A program made the translations under genes and the position numbers. DNA of 34,833 nt, taken from Pseudomonas sp. AKS31 (lineage in GTDB: Bacteria; Pseudomonadota; Gammaproteobacteria; Pseudomonadales; Pseudomonadaceae). Below, one piece after another: positions 1-8,901 of this stretch (the stretch's first letter is position 1; the number at the start of each line of letters is the position of its first letter). The notes beneath the pieces are model-generated. The model made no database searches. It was not told the origin of the DNA and worked only from the letters and a program-made list of their open reading frames with translations. The stretch lies in contig NZ_JAMLFX010000002.1 of NCBI RefSeq assembly GCF_023634765.1, positions 108,681-143,513 on the forward strand, written 5' to 3'.

Positions 1-303
1 GGCGAGCAGGTGAGCGGCGTTGTACTGACCCTTGTCGAGCTTGCCGGCGTTTTCGGCGGTAACAATCGCCAGCACGCCCGGCGCGGCTTTCGCCTCGTCC
101 AGATGAATGGCTTTGATCCGCCCCTTGGCGATGGCCGCATCGACCATGAAACCGTAAGCCTGATTGGCGGCCGCTTCATGTTGCTCGTAGGCATACGTGG
201 CCTGGCCGCTGGTTTTCAACGGCCCTTCGATGCGTTCGGTGGGTTGGCCGACGACCTTCAACTGGTCGATCGGATTGGTGGTGGCGGGCGTGTCGAATTT
301 CAT
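1..303 (-). CDS. paoC: Aldehyde oxidoreductase molybdenum-binding subunit, N-terminal part (PaoC-like), runs off left edge
   Basis: The reverse strand reads an open frame of 101 codons from ATG at 303 to the window edge. It begins [20 protein letters not shown], followed by [17 protein letters not shown] and a [13 protein letters not shown] stretch. This is the usual start of the large molybdopterin-cytosine-dinucleotide subunit of the xanthine dehydrogenase family (a/b hammerhead domain). Its ATG overlaps the stop of the upstream FAD subunit in an ATGA, so the two are translationally coupled. In the E. coli PaoABC family this subunit holds the active site and oxidises aldehydes to acids in the periplasm. 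The catalytic and cofactor-binding parts lie outside the window, so substrate cannot be judged. Confidence 0.88.
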   Translation of the reverse strand, partial: MKFDTPATTNPIDQLKVVGQPTERIEGPLKTSGQATYAYEQHEAAANQAYGFMVDAAIAKGRIKAIHLDEAKAAPGVLAIVTAENAGKLDKGQYNAAHLLA

Positions 304-1256
304 GCGATTTCCCTCGCTTGCGCCAACACCGAGCCAAGCGTGCGCTCGACCAGGGTCAGTTTGAACTGGTTGTCTTGGGTCGGCGTGGCACCGTCCAGCA
401 GGCGTTCGCTGACGGCTTTGGCACCTTTTGGCAGCAGCGCTTCGGCGGCTTCAATCCGCCACGGCTTCGGCGCGATGCCGCCAACGGCAACGCGACCGCT
501 GCCGTCCTTTTGCAGGATCAGACCGACCGAGACCAAGGCAAATGCGTAGGACGAGCGATCACGCACCTTGTGATAAACGTGGGTGCCGCCGACGGGCGCG
601 GGCAGTGTCACTGAGGTAATGAACTCGCCGGGCGTGAGGCTGGTTTCGATGTTTGGCGTGGTGCCGGGCAACTGGTGAAAGTCGGCCATGGCGATGCTGC
701 GGGTGCTGCCGTCGGGTTTCACCGTTTCAATCTGCGCATCGAGGGCACGCATGGCAATCGCCATGTCACTCGGGTGCGTGGCGATGCAGCTGTCGCTGAC
801 ACCGATGACGCCCAGTTGCCGGGTGACGCCACCGATGGCCGCGCAGCCGCTGCCGGGATTGCGTTTGTTGCAGGCCTGGTGGGTGTCGTAGAAGTACGGG
901 CAGCGCGTGCGTTGCAGCAGGTTGCCGGCAGTGGTCGCCATGTTGCGCAACTGCCCGGACGCCCCGGCGAGCAGGGCGCGGGAGAGCAGAGCGTAGTCCT
1001 TGCGGACGCGCGCATCGGCCGCCAGATCGGTGTTGCGCACCAAGGCGCCGATGCGCAAACCGCCCTCGGGCGTGGCTTCGATCTGATCCAGGCCGAGGTG
1101 ATTGACATCGATCAGGTGCAGCGGAGTTTCGATGTCGAGTTTCATCAAGTCCAGCAGGTTGGTGCCACCTGCAATGAAGCGTGCGCCTTCGACCTGTGCG
1201 GCCTGCGCAGCGGCAGCGGCGGGGGAGTCGGCGCGGCTGTAATTGAACGGTCTCAT
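300..1256 (-). CDS. paoB: FAD-binding subunit of periplasmic aldehyde oxidoreductase (PaoB-like)
   Basis: This 318-residue protein matches the FAD-binding subunit of xanthine dehydrogenase-type enzymes. An N-terminal FAD site ([15 protein letters not shown] near residues 28-42) is followed by the [14 protein letters not shown] region and a Cys-rich stretch ([16 protein letters not shown]). Extra cysteines at this place bind a [4Fe-4S] cluster in E. coli PaoB, which separates this family from ordinary xanthine dehydrogenase FAD subunits. The subunit passes electrons between the [2Fe-2S] subunit and the molybdenum subunit. It overlaps its neighbours by four bases on both sides (ATGA), so paoA-paoB-paoC form one tightly coupled operon. 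Identification is strong. The physiological aldehyde is unknown. Confidence 0.93.
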   Translation of the reverse strand: MRPFNYSRADSPAAAAAQAAQVEGARFIAGGTNLLDLMKLDIETPLHLIDVNHLGLDQIEATPEGGLRIGALVRNTDLAADARVRKDYALLSRALLAGASGQLRNMATTAGNLLQRTRCPYFYDTHQACNKRNPGSGCAAIGGVTRQLGVIGVSDSCIATHPSDMAIAMRALDAQIETVKPDGSTRSIAMADFHQLPGTTPNIETSLTPGEFITSVTLPAPVGGTHVYHKVRDRSSYAFALVSVGLILQKDGSGRVAVGGIAPKPWRIEAAEALLPKGAKAVSERLLDGATPTQDNQFKLTLVERTLGSVLAQAREIA

Positions 1257-1876
1257 GCCGGTACCTCCGCAACTTCGCTGATGGCTTCGATGATGTTCGA
1301 GTAGGCGCCGCAGCGGCAGATATTGCCGCTCATGCGCTCCTGAAACTCTCTGGCGATCAACTGCGGCGGCTCGGTTAGGCTCTCACTGACGTGGCTGGGG
1401 ATGCCGTCGCGGATTTCCTTGATCACTGACACCGCCGAGCAAATCTGCCCCGGTGTGCAATAGCCGCACTGATAGCCGTCATGCTTGATGAACGCGGCCT
1501 GCATCGGGTGCAGATTGTCGGGCATGCCGAGGCCTTCGATGGTGGTGATCTCGCTGCCTTCGTGCATCACCGCCAAGGTCAGGCAAGCGTTGATCCGGCG
1601 GCCATCGGCGATCACCGTGCAGGCGCCGCACTGGCCGTGGTCGCAACCTTTTTTACTGCCGGTCAGGTGCAGGTGCTCGCGCAAGGCATCGAGCAGGGTG
1701 GTGCGGGTGTCGACGTCAAGCGCACGCGGCTTGCCGTTGACGTTGATCGTCACTTTGCTCATGGCCGGTTGCTCCAGATTGGCCGCGTAGGCCTTGAGGC
1801 TGATAAACGGCGGCATCGCGAAGGCGGTGGCGGTCACGGCGCCGAGGATCAGAAATCCGCGTCGGGAAATCGTCAT
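1253..1876 (-). CDS. paoA: Tat-exported [2Fe-2S] subunit of aldehyde oxidoreductase (PaoA-like)
   Basis: This 207-residue protein carries a twin-arginine signal (SRRGFLILG at residues 4-12, hydrophobic run, cut near residue 31). After it comes the two-cluster fold of the small subunit of molybdenum hydroxylases. Plant-type [2Fe-2S] ligands are C78, C83, C86 and C98, and second-cluster ligands are C137, C140, C187 and C189 (CGYCTPGQ and CRCG). The signal exports the assembled trimer to the periplasm, the known location of PaoABC. The start has AAAGGAA about ten bases upstream in the antisense reading and leads the operon. The 357-base gap upstream (1877-2233) holds only REP repeats, and no clear promoter was assigned. 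Confidence 0.94.
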   Translation of the reverse strand: MTISRRGFLILGAVTATAFAMPPFISLKAYAANLEQPAMSKVTINVNGKPRALDVDTRTTLLDALREHLHLTGSKKGCDHGQCGACTVIADGRRINACLTLAVMHEGSEITTIEGLGMPDNLHPMQAAFIKHDGYQCGYCTPGQICSAVSVIKEIRDGIPSHVSESLTEPPQLIAREFQERMSGNICRCGAYSNIIEAISEVAEVPA

Positions 1877-2050
1877 GGTTCGATTCCTTTTCTCTCTTCA
1901 TCAGGGCAGCAGGGGCGTGGATGGCCCAAACGGGCAGCCAGCGTCATCGCCGGTCTCGTTAAGGAATGACTGCCGGAGAGAGGAAAAGGTTTTGTCGGAT
2001 TTGCGCTATAGAGTTATGCGTGTGGCTCATTAATCTTTTATGCGACACGG

Positions 2051-2220
2051 AACCCCTGCAGGCGTGAGCCTGCTCGCGATGGCGCCTAGTCGGTCAACAT
2101 GAGTGTTGAATGACAGGGCCCCATCGCTGGCAAGCCAGCTCCCACAGGTTCCCATTGTGTGAATGAAATCGCGTTTACAGCATGAGTCCCTGTGGGAGCT
2201 GGCTTGCCAGCGATGGGGCC
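2051..2220. repeat. REPIN: inverted REP pair plus a diverged third REP
   Basis: Two REP units in opposite orientation sit at 2119-2150 and 2189-2220 and share GGGAGCTGGCTTGCCAGC. A related unit (GTGAGCCTGCTCGCGATGGC) lies at about 2063-2082. They fill most of the 357-base gap between paoA and the permease gene, and no gene was seen there. Paired REPs (REPINs) are a known non-autonomous element in fluorescent pseudomonads, moved by a RAYT transposase encoded elsewhere. No RAYT gene is present in this window. Confidence 0.9.
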
Positions 2221-2233
2221 AGATCATCCTGCC

Positions 2234-3988
2234 TCAATGCCCGCCGACCACCATCGAGGTAAACGGCGCCACATACGCCTGCAACGTCACCAGCCCACCG
2301 ACCAGGATCGCCAGCACGATCGAGTGGAAGAACACGTAGCGCAAAATCTCGCCCTCATGCCCGTACCAGCGGGTCGCGGTGGAGGCGACCACGATCGATT
2401 GTGCATCGACCATTTTGCCCATCACCCCGCCGGAACTGTTCGCCGCCGCCATCAGTACCGGACTGATCCCGAGCTGTTCCGACGTGACCCGCTGCAAGCC
2501 GCCAAACAGCACGTTCGACGCGGTATCGGAACCGGTCAGCGCAACACCCAGCCAACCGAGCAACGTGCCAAACATCGGGTAGAAAATCCCTGTTGCGGCA
2601 AACGCCAGGCCCATGGTCGCGTCGAGTCCGGAGTAGCGCGTGAGAAACCCCAGCGCCAGCATCGCCGCAATGGTGATCAGCGAAAACCGCACCACCCATA
2701 ACGTGCGCAGGTAGTGCTTGATCAGTTGCGGAATCGAATAGCCCATCAGCAAACCACCGACGATCGCCGCCAGCAAAATCCCGCTGCCGGTGGCGGTCAG
2801 CCAAGTGAATTTGTACACCGCTTCTTCCGCTTTCGGTGCCGCGACCACCGGCGGCACTTTTTCGATTTGCAGGTGCAAAGTGGTAAAAGTCACGGCCGGG
2901 GCGAAGACCGGGTTGGCTTCGCGCAGCGGCTTGCCCTGCGGGTCGAGCTTGGCCGAGTGGGTTACCGGATCAATGGCGGGCCGGGTGTCGAACATATTCT
3001 TGAAGCCCTGAGTACCCCAGGCAAACACGAACACGGTGAGGATGATCCATGGCATCCACGCACGCATCACCGCGGGCCGTGCCTGATCGCTGAATGCGGC
3101 GCTGGCGGTGACTGTTTCTTCCTCGACTTTGGAGTTGTCGACCCGCCCCGAAAGCGCTGCCGAGGTGTGAATGGTTGCCGGTTTCCACACCTTCAGGAAC
3201 AGCGTCAGGCAGGCCATGGAAATCAGCGCGGCGATCACGTCCACCAGCATCGGCCCATGATAGTTCGACACCAGAAACTGCGGCACGGCAAAACTCACCC
3301 CGGCCACCAGAATCGCCGGCCAGATCTCCAGCATCTTGCGCCACCCGGCGAAGGCCCAGATCAGCCAGAACGGCACCAGTACCGAGAAGAATGGCAGTTG
3401 CCGACCGACCATCATCGACAGCTCCATCTCATCCAGCCCGGTGACTTTGGCCAGGGTGATGATCGGCGTGCCCAGTGCGCCGAACGCTACCGGCGCGGTG
3501 TTGGCGATCAGCGCCAGACCGGACGCGGCCAACGGCGAAAACCCCAGCCCGATCAGGATCGCTCCGGTTACCGCTACCGGCGTGCCGAACCCTGCCGCAC
3601 CTTCGAAAAACGCACCAAAGCAAAAGGCGATCAGCAGCAACTGCAAGCGGCGGTCATCGGTGATCCGCGCAAGGGAATCCTGCAGCACTTTGAACGAGCC
3701 GTTTTCGGTGGTCAGGCGATGCAGAAAGATGATGTTGAGGACGATCCAGCCGATCGGCAGCAAGCCATTCGCTGCGCCGAACAGCGCGGCGGAACCGGCC
3801 ATGCTCGCCGGCATGCCAAAGGCAAAAATCGAGATCAGCAGGGCGGACGCCAGCGCCAGCAGCGCCGCCAAGTGCGCCTTGACGTGGAAGAACGCCAGCG
3901 CCGCAAGCATCACCACCACCGGTACGGCGGCCATGAGCGTGGAGATCACCGGATTGCCGAACGGGTCATAGATTTGCTGCCAGACCAT
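2234..3988 (-). CDS. lldP: L-lactate / glycolate permease (LctP family)
   Basis: This 584-residue, very hydrophobic protein has about twelve or more membrane segments. It contains the conserved block FGAFFEGAAGFGTPVAVTGA and the downstream ALGTPIITLAKVTGL stretch typical of LctP-type permeases. Members import L- and D-lactate or glycolate with protons across the inner membrane. The start at 3988 has AGAGGTG upstream in the antisense reading. A long hydrophilic insert around residues 275-375 is a cytoplasmic or periplasmic loop. The usual partner genes (lldD, lldE/F/G, dld or glcDEF) are not adjacent, so lactate against glycolate cannot be decided. The symbol is by family only. Confidence 0.88.
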   Translation of the reverse strand: MVWQQIYDPFGNPVISTLMAAVPVVVMLAALAFFHVKAHLAALLALASALLISIFAFGMPASMAGSAALFGAANGLLPIGWIVLNIIFLHRLTTENGSFKVLQDSLARITDDRRLQLLLIAFCFGAFFEGAAGFGTPVAVTGAILIGLGFSPLAASGLALIANTAPVAFGALGTPIITLAKVTGLDEMELSMMVGRQLPFFSVLVPFWLIWAFAGWRKMLEIWPAILVAGVSFAVPQFLVSNYHGPMLVDVIAALISMACLTLFLKVWKPATIHTSAALSGRVDNSKVEEETVTASAAFSDQARPAVMRAWMPWIILTVFVFAWGTQGFKNMFDTRPAIDPVTHSAKLDPQGKPLREANPVFAPAVTFTTLHLQIEKVPPVVAAPKAEEAVYKFTWLTATGSGILLAAIVGGLLMGYSIPQLIKHYLRTLWVVRFSLITIAAMLALGFLTRYSGLDATMGLAFAATGIFYPMFGTLLGWLGVALTGSDTASNVLFGGLQRVTSEQLGISPVLMAAANSSGGVMGKMVDAQSIVVASTATRWYGHEGEILRYVFFHSIVLAILVGGLVTLQAYVAPFTSMVVGGH

Positions 3989-4231
3989 GGTTCACCTCTG
4001 CTTGTTGTTATTGAGGGCGCAGATCCATTGCGTCGGGCTAGGTTGCAAGGAGTATAGGGGGCATTTCGCCGCCGCTCGGGCTGCGCGGGCGGGGCGACAA
4101 ACGGTCGATAGTGGCCACTGAATCAACGACGTTTTGCTCGGTCGTATTTGCGGCTGCGCGCACCGCGTCCTGAAGGGGCGGGCAGCGTGGCCGATTCCGT
4201 CGTCAAGACCTTGGTTTTAGGGAAGTGTTGA

Positions 4232-4435
4232 ATGAAGCGCGCAACAACGATGCTGCTGACCGTGACCGCCGCCGTATTACTCGGCGGCTGTGTCGCGGAT
4301 TTTGATGATGACCACCGCCATGGCCGGCATTACGACCGCGATCATGGCCGCTATTACGACCACGATCGGCGCTGGGATGATCGCGATGACCGCCGCGATG
4401 GGCGTCGCTACTACCGTGATCGGGATGATGATTGA
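4232..4435 (+). CDS. Small Asp/His/Arg-rich putative lipoprotein
   Basis: This 67-residue protein has a lipoprotein signal (MKRATTMLLTVTAAVLLGGC, lipid-attached Cys at 20). A highly charged tail follows, built of D, H, R and Y in repeated DRD/RYYDHDR-like pieces. Such tails are common in small periplasmic or outer-membrane lipoproteins of Pseudomonas, and the His/Asp content could bind metal ions, but no family is recognised. The ribosome binding site is weak (AGGGAAG about ten bases upstream). An overlapping ORF in another frame is a shadow of the repetitive codons. The call as a real gene rests on the clear lipobox. Confidence 0.75.
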   Translation: MKRATTMLLTVTAAVLLGGCVADFDDDHRHGRHYDRDHGRYYDHDRRWDDRDDRRDGRRYYRDRDDD

Positions 4436-4548
4436 CCGAGTTCTGCGCGATCGATCAGCAGAACAGTCGCGCAGACATGAGGAGATGGACGCAATGATGG
4501 CAATTCAGTAGCATCGCCGTTTTTTTGCCCCTTCCCCCAAGGATGATC

Positions 4549-5613
4549 ATGTCTGTTGCTTCTCGGTTGCGTCGTTTCCCCGTTGTTTTCGGTGCCGCTC
4601 TGTCAGCTCTGCTTTTGTCAGGCTGCACCCAGATGGGCACTTATCAGGATGCGGTTGAACCTGATGCTGCCAAGCTGCGCTTTGTCGCCAGCACCGATAA
4701 TGCGTCGGTGGATTACTACGATGCAGAGCATTGCGATGGCCAGACCACGGGCTTGCTCAACAACCTGTTCATCGTCGATAGCACACGCCGGGTCGGCATG
4801 AGTGTTGCGCCACCGGAGAAAGCCAAGAGCTATCTGGAAATCAAGCTGCCGCCTGAAAAGGACATTTACCTGAAGGTCAACACCCAGGTCGGTTACGCCG
4901 TCTGCGGGTCCGGTTTCAGCTTCAAGCCTCAGCGCGGTAGCGAATATGAGCTGACCTTCGACCTCAAGGGCCGTCAGTGTTCGACGCTGATGCAGCGCGT
5001 GCAGCGCATCGATGGCAAGGACGTGCGCACGCCGATCCCGATGAAGCGCGAGGGGCTGGCGGCCTGTGCCGGGCGCAACCCGATCTTTCCCAAGCCGCCA
5101 GTGCTGCTGCCGGATACGCCGGAGCGGACGGTCATGATCGACCGCATCGTCAATGGCAGCCTTTTCGTGGTGTTGAAGTCCGACGCGAAGACGCGGGCCA
5201 CGACGACGTTTACGCCGGAAAAACTCGATTCGCTGGTCAGCGAGCGCAAGGCGAAAATGGGCTTTGAACTGCCAGACGATTATTGGGCGCTGTACCGTCA
5301 GAATCTGGACGCGTTCAACATTGAGGGTTCCGCGATTGCCGACGAGGCGATCACCCGTTCCAGCGACGAGTACCGCAAGCGTCTGCGCAGTATCGACGAC
5401 AAGCGCTTGAAAGAATGGTCGGCCGTCGACGTTACTTCTGGCAAGCGTGGCAATGCGGTGCAGTCCGACATGGAAACCGGCATGATCACGTACTACTTCC
5501 AATCGTCCAAGGAAGTCATGAGAGAAGCTGTCATACGCCACCTCGACCGCATGGCCAGTATGGATAAGCAGTACAACGTCTGCTCGCGTTACGCCGAGTG
5601 CTGGAAGCGCTGA
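4549..5613 (+). CDS. Putative lipoprotein of unknown function
   Basis: This 354-residue protein starts with a basic n-region (MSVASRLRRF), a hydrophobic core and a lipobox ALLLSGC. It is therefore probably exported and lipid-anchored. ATG 4549 was chosen over ATG 4543 or TTG 4525 because AAGG at 4539-4542 is six bases upstream of it and because it gives a normal signal peptide. The N-terminal half (STDNASVDYYDAEHCDG, later YLKVNTQVGYAVCGSGFSF) resembles small beta-rich envelope domains. The C-terminal half is charged and probably helical. No enzyme motif was found. A strong terminator follows at 5633, and the gene appears to be transcribed alone or with the small lipoprotein upstream. Confidence 0.85.
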   Translation: MSVASRLRRFPVVFGAALSALLLSGCTQMGTYQDAVEPDAAKLRFVASTDNASVDYYDAEHCDGQTTGLLNNLFIVDSTRRVGMSVAPPEKAKSYLEIKLPPEKDIYLKVNTQVGYAVCGSGFSFKPQRGSEYELTFDLKGRQCSTLMQRVQRIDGKDVRTPIPMKREGLAACAGRNPIFPKPPVLLPDTPERTVMIDRIVNGSLFVVLKSDAKTRATTTFTPEKLDSLVSERKAKMGFELPDDYWALYRQNLDAFNIEGSAIADEAITRSSDEYRKRLRSIDDKRLKEWSAVDVTSGKRGNAVQSDMETGMITYYFQSSKEVMREAVIRHLDRMASMDKQYNVCSRYAECWKR

Positions 5614-5632
5614 ACAGCGCAACCCTGATGTG

Positions 5633-5671
5633 AAAAAGCCCACTGCGCCGATACGGCCAGTGGGCTTTTTT
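5633..5671 (+). terminator. Rho-independent terminator after the lipoprotein gene
   Basis: AAAAAGCCCACTG pairs with CAGTGGGCTTTTTT across a short loop that can itself pair (GCCG/CGGC). A T-run follows and an A-run precedes it, so it can work for both the plus-strand lipoprotein gene and the minus-strand gene ending at 5685. Confidence 0.9.
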
Positions 5672-5684
5672 GTGCGTGTTGCAA

Positions 5685-5960
5685 TTAAAAACGAGCGCTC
5701 GCCCGGACGCTGGATCGCGCAGGCACGGAGGCCTCGATGTCCAGCAAATGGGTGGCGAGAATGTCGCTCAGAAAACGGAACTGATCGTTGATGCCGACCA
5801 CTTCATTACTGAAGTGATTAGTGGCGGCGGGCATCAGCAGATCTTCGAAAGCTTCGTTGAACACCAGCGCCTGCGCCTTGTGCGACACGGCGTGCTGGTC
5901 GTAATAGTTGCTGCCGAACACCGGGAAACTCACGGAGAGTGTGACGTGGGTGTGAATCAT
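5685..5960 (-). CDS. Small hypothetical protein (91 aa)
   Basis: The open frame could be read back to 6221, but its upstream part is REP repeat. ATG at 5960 with GAGGAG eight bases upstream is the credible start and gives MIHTHVTLSVSFPVFGSNYY and 91 residues. The protein has no signal peptide or membrane segment. It contains the stretch FNEAFEDLLMPAATNHFSNE, and its last 15 residues are low-complexity Ala/Ser/Arg. No family is recognised. It converges on the terminator shared with the lipoprotein gene. Reality is supported mainly by the excellent ribosome binding site and the protein-like composition. Confidence 0.65.
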   Translation of the reverse strand: MIHTHVTLSVSFPVFGSNYYDQHAVSHKAQALVFNEAFEDLLMPAATNHFSNEVVGINDQFRFLSDILATHLLDIEASVPARSSVRASARF

Positions 5961-6087
5961 GTTGTGAACTCCTCGTTGTGTTTCGGATGGCTTAATCGTG
6001 CCTTTCACGGACGGCGCGCGGAAGGCAATCGTGGCGATGGTGAATATCGATGGCAGTGATGGTTCGGGTTTTTGGGGTGTTGCTGAT

Positions 6088-6190
6088 GGCCTTATCGCTG
6101 GCAAGCCAGCTCCCACAGGTTCTGAGGTGATCACAAAATCTGCGGCCGCTGGAAATCCTTGTGGGAGCTGGCTTGCCAGCGATGAGGCCG
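6088..6190. repeat. REPIN (inverted REP pair)
   Basis: Inverted REP units at about 6090-6120 and 6159-6190 share GGGAGCTGGCTTGCCAGC with the other copies in the window. The pair lies between the divergent small hypothetical gene and the next lipoprotein gene. Long ORFs crossing it are translations of the repeat. Confidence 0.9.
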
Positions 6191-6266
6191 GTACTTCCAA
6201 CATCAGGCTCAATTGCCCCACCTATACTCAAACCTGCCTCCCACTCATCTCAAGGAAACCGCCACC

Positions 6267-7349
6267 GTGAACCCGCGTGCGCTGCTCGTCGCCGCACTGT
6301 TGTTGCTGGCCGGCTGCGCCACCTCGGCGCGGGCGCCGGTGGCAGCGCCGCAGGCGGTGTTTGTCTCGCCGCAGACCTGGCAGCAGATCGACCGGGAAAT
6401 CGTCAGCGCTTCGCAGCAAGCCACCGAGCAAGTCAAAGTCTTTGCCCGTGGCTCGATGGAACATTGGCGCACTCGGGTCTATCAGCAAACTGAAGAAAAT
6501 TTCATTCCATGGTTCAGCAGCTACTGGACCCAGGAATGGCTATCGATGAAGGTCAGTTGGTACACGATCAATGCCGGCGGTGAGCAGGACGCGTCGGCCA
6601 AGCGCCTGGCGGCGTATCTGCTTGAGCAATATCAGGAAAGGGTGTTGGCGCCGGTCGCGGTGGAGATCGATCCGGACGCCATTCTCGGGCAGGCCACGGC
6701 GTTCTATGCGCAGTTGATGGCGCAGCAGATGCCGCTCATCGCCCAGCGCCATGGCGTGCCCGTTGGTCAGCTCAACGGGCGGTTGCAGAAAGTCCCCGCC
6801 ATCGCACTGGGCCCGCCGCCAGCGCGGGATGCTTCGTTGTATCAAGTGATCAGCACGGAGCCGCTGAATACGCTGCCGGCGTACGCCGCGTTGATCGACA
6901 AGATCCACACTGACGGCGGCGCCAAGGGCATTGCCTCGACCGATGCCGGCATGGCTCCGGTGGCCAAACGCGCCAGTCAGCGGATGGAAGCGGAAATGGC
7001 CCCGCGCGGTGCCGCCAGTGCTGTTGCTGCCGCGGCAGGGAAACTGGCTGGTGGGCTGATCTCGGTCGGTGTCGCCGGCATCCGCGCGATCATTCAGGCC
7101 AATGACCGGCCCGACAGCGAAGCGTTGATCCGCAGCAGTCTGGGCGGCACCTTCGACAAGGCCTGGCTGAAACTGCTGCAGAACCCTACCACTGGCGTTA
7201 TGGCCGGCACGCTGCACATCGCCGGGCAGGTCGAGCGCAATCTGGGTGGGGGCGATGAGCCGTCGGTCGGCTTGGGCGTGAATCGTGTCGAATGGCAGCC
7301 GCCGCAATCGACCAGTCAGCAGATCGAACCCAACGTGCAAGGAGAGTGA
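6267..7349 (+). CDS. Putative lipoprotein of unknown function
   Basis: The frame opens at 6213, but GTG at 6267 with CAAGGAAA about eight bases upstream gives a clean lipoprotein signal (MNPRALLVAALLLLAGCATS, Cys at 17). The mature protein is about 344 residues. It is mostly helical and amphipathic (QQIDREIVSASQQATEQVKV; TRVYQQTEENFIPWFSSYWT) and has an Ala/Gly-rich segment near its middle (AASAVAAAAGKLAGGLISVG) that could be a short membrane-inserting hairpin. No catalytic motif or known domain was identified. It ends two bases before the DUF1428 gene, so the two are probably co-transcribed. Confidence 0.85.
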   Translation: MNPRALLVAALLLLAGCATSARAPVAAPQAVFVSPQTWQQIDREIVSASQQATEQVKVFARGSMEHWRTRVYQQTEENFIPWFSSYWTQEWLSMKVSWYTINAGGEQDASAKRLAAYLLEQYQERVLAPVAVEIDPDAILGQATAFYAQLMAQQMPLIAQRHGVPVGQLNGRLQKVPAIALGPPPARDASLYQVISTEPLNTLPAYAALIDKIHTDGGAKGIASTDAGMAPVAKRASQRMEAEMAPRGAASAVAAAAGKLAGGLISVGVAGIRAIIQANDRPDSEALIRSSLGGTFDKAWLKLLQNPTTGVMAGTLHIAGQVERNLGGGDEPSVGLGVNRVEWQPPQSTSQQIEPNVQGE

Positions 7350-7351
7350 TC

Positions 7352-7705
7352 ATGGCTTACATCGATATTTTTGTCGCACCTGTGCCGAGCGCCAATCGCG
7401 AACAGTACAAAAAACACTGTGAGATCGCCGCAAAACTGTTCAGGGAATACGGTGCAAAAGACGTCGTTCAATGCTGGGGCGATGACGTGCCGGAGGGCAA
7501 AGTTACCTCATTCCCGATGGCGGTCAAACTCAAGGAGGGTGAGACGGTATCGGCCGGCTGGCTGATCTGGCCCGACAAGGCCACTCGCGACGCCGGTATG
7601 GGCAAAATGATGGAAGACCCGCGTATGCAACCGGACGTCAACCCGATGGGGTTCGATGGCCAACGCATGATTTTTGGCGGTTTCAAGAACATCCTTGAAT
7701 CCTGA
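7352..7705 (+). CDS. DUF1428 family protein (YbaA-like)
   Basis: This 117-residue cytoplasmic protein has the family's typical start (MAYIDIFVAPVPSANREQY), the VVQCWGDDVPEGKVTSFP block and the C-terminal NPMGFDGQRMIFGGF block. These are diagnostic of the DUF1428/YbaA family, which adopts a dimeric alpha-beta ferredoxin-like fold and has no established reaction. ATG 7352 is preceded by GGAGAG at a good distance. The gene follows the lipoprotein gene by two bases. Length matches the family. Confidence 0.93.
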   Translation: MAYIDIFVAPVPSANREQYKKHCEIAAKLFREYGAKDVVQCWGDDVPEGKVTSFPMAVKLKEGETVSAGWLIWPDKATRDAGMGKMMEDPRMQPDVNPMGFDGQRMIFGGFKNILES

Positions 7706-7723
7706 GGCCAACGCAAAATCTCT

Positions 7724-7949
7724 TGTAGGCTTTCGTCTACTCGCGATGGCGCCCGTACATTCAAAATCATCATTGCCTGACCTACCGCTATCGCTGGCAA
7801 GCCAGCTCCCACAGGTTTTGTGTGAAGCCAGCAATGGTGGGCGTACCGCACGACCCTGTGGGAGCTGGCTTGCCAGCGATGGCGTCTGCACATTCAACAC
7901 CTCATTGGCAGACCTGCCGCTATCGTGAGCAGGCGAAGGCCTACAGGTA
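7724..7949. repeat. Nested double REPIN
   Basis: Four REP-like units lie in 226 bases. The outer inverted pair is of one class (TGTAGGCTTTCGTCTACTCG at 7724, partner ending at 7949 in GGCCTACAGG). The inner pair is of the GGGAGCTGGCTTGCCAGC class (7785-7818 and 7854-7886). The spacers after the first and third units are also alike (CATTCAA then a short CATT..AGACCT/TGACCT stretch), which suggests duplication of a unit and replacement of REPs within it. Confidence 0.85.
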
Positions 7950-7955
7950 CTGTGT

Positions 7956-8150
7956 TCACTCGGTTGAGGGGGTGATGCGGCAACTTTTGCGGGTGCGGAT
8001 CTGCTCGTCAGTCGGGCGTTCACGGACGAATTCGAAGCGCGGCTCGCCCTCGCTGTAATGCACCAGCCAGCCCCATTCCAGCTCGCTTTCATCCTGCCCG
8101 GGATTCGGTGGCCGGGCCCACCACGGTTCTTTGCTGAGGATCTCGCGCAT
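7956..8150 (-). CDS. Small hypothetical protein (64 aa)
   Basis: ATG at 8150 is preceded by CGGAGG at seven bases, a near-perfect ribosome binding site. The product is 64 residues, rich in Trp, Glu and Arg, beginning MREILSKEPWWARPPNPG, with no signal or membrane segment. The composition looks like a genuine small cytosolic protein, though no family was recognised. Longer frames on this strand that run through the repeat array are artefacts. It is divergent from thpR and appears monocistronic. Confidence 0.72.
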   Translation of the reverse strand: MREILSKEPWWARPPNPGQDESELEWGWLVHYSEGEPRFEFVRERPTDEQIRTRKSCRITPSTE

Positions 8151-8257
8151 GGCGGCCTCCGGTTGATGGCAATCCTTGAACTATAGCTTCCTGTCACGAG
8201 TCGTCAGATCAGGCTGTGTACAATCCGGCGGATCACGATGAACAGGGGAGCAGGGCC

Positions 8258-8779
8258 GTGACCGAAGAAGCTAAGCGACTGTTTTTCGCCCTCGATTGTC
8301 CACCGGCGCAGCGCAAGGCCATTGCGCAATGGCGCGCCGGGCTGGGTTTACGAACCGGTAAACCGGTGCCAGCGGACAATTTTCATCTGACGCTGTTGTT
8401 TCTCGGGGCGGTGCCTTTGGCGCAAATCAATGAGGTCTGCGAAGCCGCTGGCAACGTGCGCACACCGGGTGAACCGCTGAAGATTGCACTGGATCGCCTG
8501 CAGGTCTTGCATCGCGCGGGGGGGTTGTCGCTCGCACCCGAGCAGGCACCGTCGGGGTTGCTTCGGCTGGTCTACGCGCTGGAACAGGCAATGTTGCCGT
8601 TCGGCTTCGATGAGACAACCCGCGAGTTTCGTCCGCATCTGACCCTGGCCCGAGACTACCGTGCGCCCGAGCCGGAATCCGCCACACCGCCGGAATTTTT
8701 CCTGCGGGCCGAGCGCTTTGCCTTGTTCGAATCGCACAAGGGCCGTTATCGGGTTTTGCAAGACTGGCCGCTGATCTGA
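8258..8779 (+). CDS. thpR: RNA 2',3'-cyclic phosphodiesterase (ThpR / LigT)
   Basis: This is a 173-residue protein of the 2H phosphoesterase superfamily. The two catalytic HxTx motifs are visible as HLTLLFLG (near residue 44) and HLTLARD (near residue 127). It opens with [14 protein letters not shown], typical of ThpR. The enzyme hydrolyses 2',3'-cyclic phosphates on RNA ends to 2'-phosphates and can also ligate tRNA halves in vitro. GTG at 8258 is preferred over the in-frame GTG at 8216 because AGGGGAG lies eight bases upstream and the family starts here. It stands alone. Confidence 0.93.
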   Translation: MTEEAKRLFFALDCPPAQRKAIAQWRAGLGLRTGKPVPADNFHLTLLFLGAVPLAQINEVCEAAGNVRTPGEPLKIALDRLQVLHRAGGLSLAPEQAPSGLLRLVYALEQAMLPFGFDETTREFRPHLTLARDYRAPEPESATPPEFFLRAERFALFESHKGRYRVLQDWPLI

Positions 8780-8782
8780 GGC

Positions 8783-8808
8783 ACAAAAAAAGGCGCCCGA
8801 GGGCGCCT
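8783..8808 (-). terminator. Rho-independent terminator, best read on the minus strand
   Basis: AGGCGCCC-GA-GGGCGCCT forms a perfect eight-pair GC-rich stem at 8791-8808. The A-run is on its left, so on the minus strand it is followed by T residues. It is placed to end the transcript coming from potF, and lies just past the thpR stop. The plus strand lacks a T-tract. Confidence 0.8.
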
Positions 8809-8901
8809 GAAATTCACCTGAACCGAGGAAGCCAGGTGAGGCCGTTCATTGCAGGGTGCAGCGGTGGTAAGGCGCTGCGTGAACGGGAAATTTTTTACAC
8901 T

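Noticed and set aside
2714..4057. 447-codon plus-strand ORF opposite the lactate permease
   Set aside because: Its composition (Arg, His, Gln, Gly-rich, no hydrophobic core) is typical of the antisense of a high-GC gene. The permease on the other strand is certain.
4441..4465. GTTCTGC...GCAGAAC inverted repeat after the small lipoprotein considered as terminator
   Set aside because: The seven-pair stem has an eleven-base loop and no T-run.
5961..6221. N-terminal extension of the 91-residue minus-strand protein
   Set aside because: It reads through an inverted REP pair. The internal ATG 5960 has GAGGAG upstream.
7508..8197. 229-codon minus-strand ORF over the nested REPIN
   Set aside because: It joins repeat translations and the antisense of the DUF1428 gene.
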